Assembly: GCA_018823285.1 (NCBI GenBank)
Contig: JAHJIQ010000003.1
Coordinates: 1 to 64,000, forward strand
DNA length: 64,000 nt
From: Pseudomonadota bacterium
GTDB taxonomy: Bacteria > Desulfobacterota > Desulfobulbia > Desulfobulbales > JAGXFP01
Reading direction: 5' to 3'
The translations under genes were made by a program, and so were the position numbers. How positions within the stretch are numbered: position 1 is the first letter of the stretch; each line of letters starts with the position of its first letter. The notes below the pieces were generated by a model. The model searched no databases. It worked only from the letters and a program-made list of their open reading frames with translations, and was not told the DNA's origin. Positions 63,784 to 64,000 of this stretch are shown piece by piece.

Positions 63784-64000
63784 AAGCTGCATGTTGGGGA
63801 ACAAATTACAGACAATCACGAATATCTGCCTGTAATAACTTGAAATGGTTTTTGTTGTACTTATACTCTGTTCTTGAGGAAGTTGCAGAGAATCACTTAG
63901 AACCATGTTTATCGGTCCCGACCAGAGCCCGGGGGCGGATAGACGATGCCGGATGACAGGTTGATTTATTCATTGCCGGGTCAACTGCTTTCGGCCACTC

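Overview
The window is a compact stretch of about 56% GC from a Gram-negative bacterium. It is most probably a member of the Desulfobacterota (former Deltaproteobacteria), perhaps Desulfobulbales. That placement is an inference from gene content: an NtrY/NtrX-type sigma-54 two-component pair beside DUF4390 and hflX, a Wolinella/Bacteroides-type one-cytochrome succinate dehydrogenase, AcnB with a class I fumarase and ATP-type PEP carboxykinase, SelB, a Mrp/NBP35 ATPase, a two-CW protein and many PilZ proteins. No rRNA, tRNA, prophage or CRISPR array was found.

Layout. 0-9.3 kb: the tail of a fused methionine sulfoxide reductase, a SpoIIAA-like protein, a REC-PilZ regulator whose phospho-acceptor Asp is Glu, a YkgJ cysteine-cluster protein, an RND efflux pair and a hybrid histidine kinase. 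9.7-27.4 kb: central metabolism, mostly on the minus strand (acnB; fumarase, sdhCAB, mdh, pckA; hemB) and a divergent ClpX-like ATPase. Inside it sit a Cache-domain sensor, a DUF89 phosphatase, a ccdAB toxin-antitoxin pair and a small rhodanese gene. 27.4-33.4 kb: ntrX-, ntrY-, DUF4390- and hflX-like genes. 33.6-37.6 kb: two further toxin-antitoxin modules (hepT/mntA and vapBC) and selB. 37.6-49.8 kb: a metallo-beta-lactamase-fold hydrolase, a Mrp ATPase, a diguanylate cyclase, an FKBP isomerase, a large secreted WD40-Sel1 protein divergent from a CsgG-like/FlgT-like pair, a VanY peptidase, SrkA and a small di-haem lipoprotein. 50-64 kb: DUF2914, yceH, an IS3 remnant next to a hairpin-rich stretch, two YcgR-like PilZ proteins, a tightly overlapped operon (TVP38, FAD disulfide oxidoreductase, ThDP enzyme, aldehyde dehydrogenase), a FadL-like porin and a tandem PilZ pair.

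Main results. (1) The minus-strand rhodanese gene at 15877-16194 is interrupted by one in-frame TGA next to the active-site Cys. Full rhodanese homology resumes after it, and a GGUCU-loop hairpin lies 21 nt downstream, as in a bacterial SECIS; selB is in the same window. It is a strong selenoprotein candidate that ordinary gene calling truncates. (2) A family of about 52-nt partly palindromic repeats occurs at least 12 times. One copy is inserted in frame inside hepT, adding 18 residues, in the manner of Rickettsia palindromic elements. (3) A second family, REP-like and resembling RAYT-associated REPs, is concentrated around the ccdAB, rhodanese, vapBC and selB genes. (4) About 500 bp at 51.84-52.34 kb carries at least seven consecutive hairpins and no convincing gene.

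Five PilZ proteins with intact c-di-GMP motifs plus a GGDEF protein point to strong c-di-GMP control of the surface functions encoded nearby.
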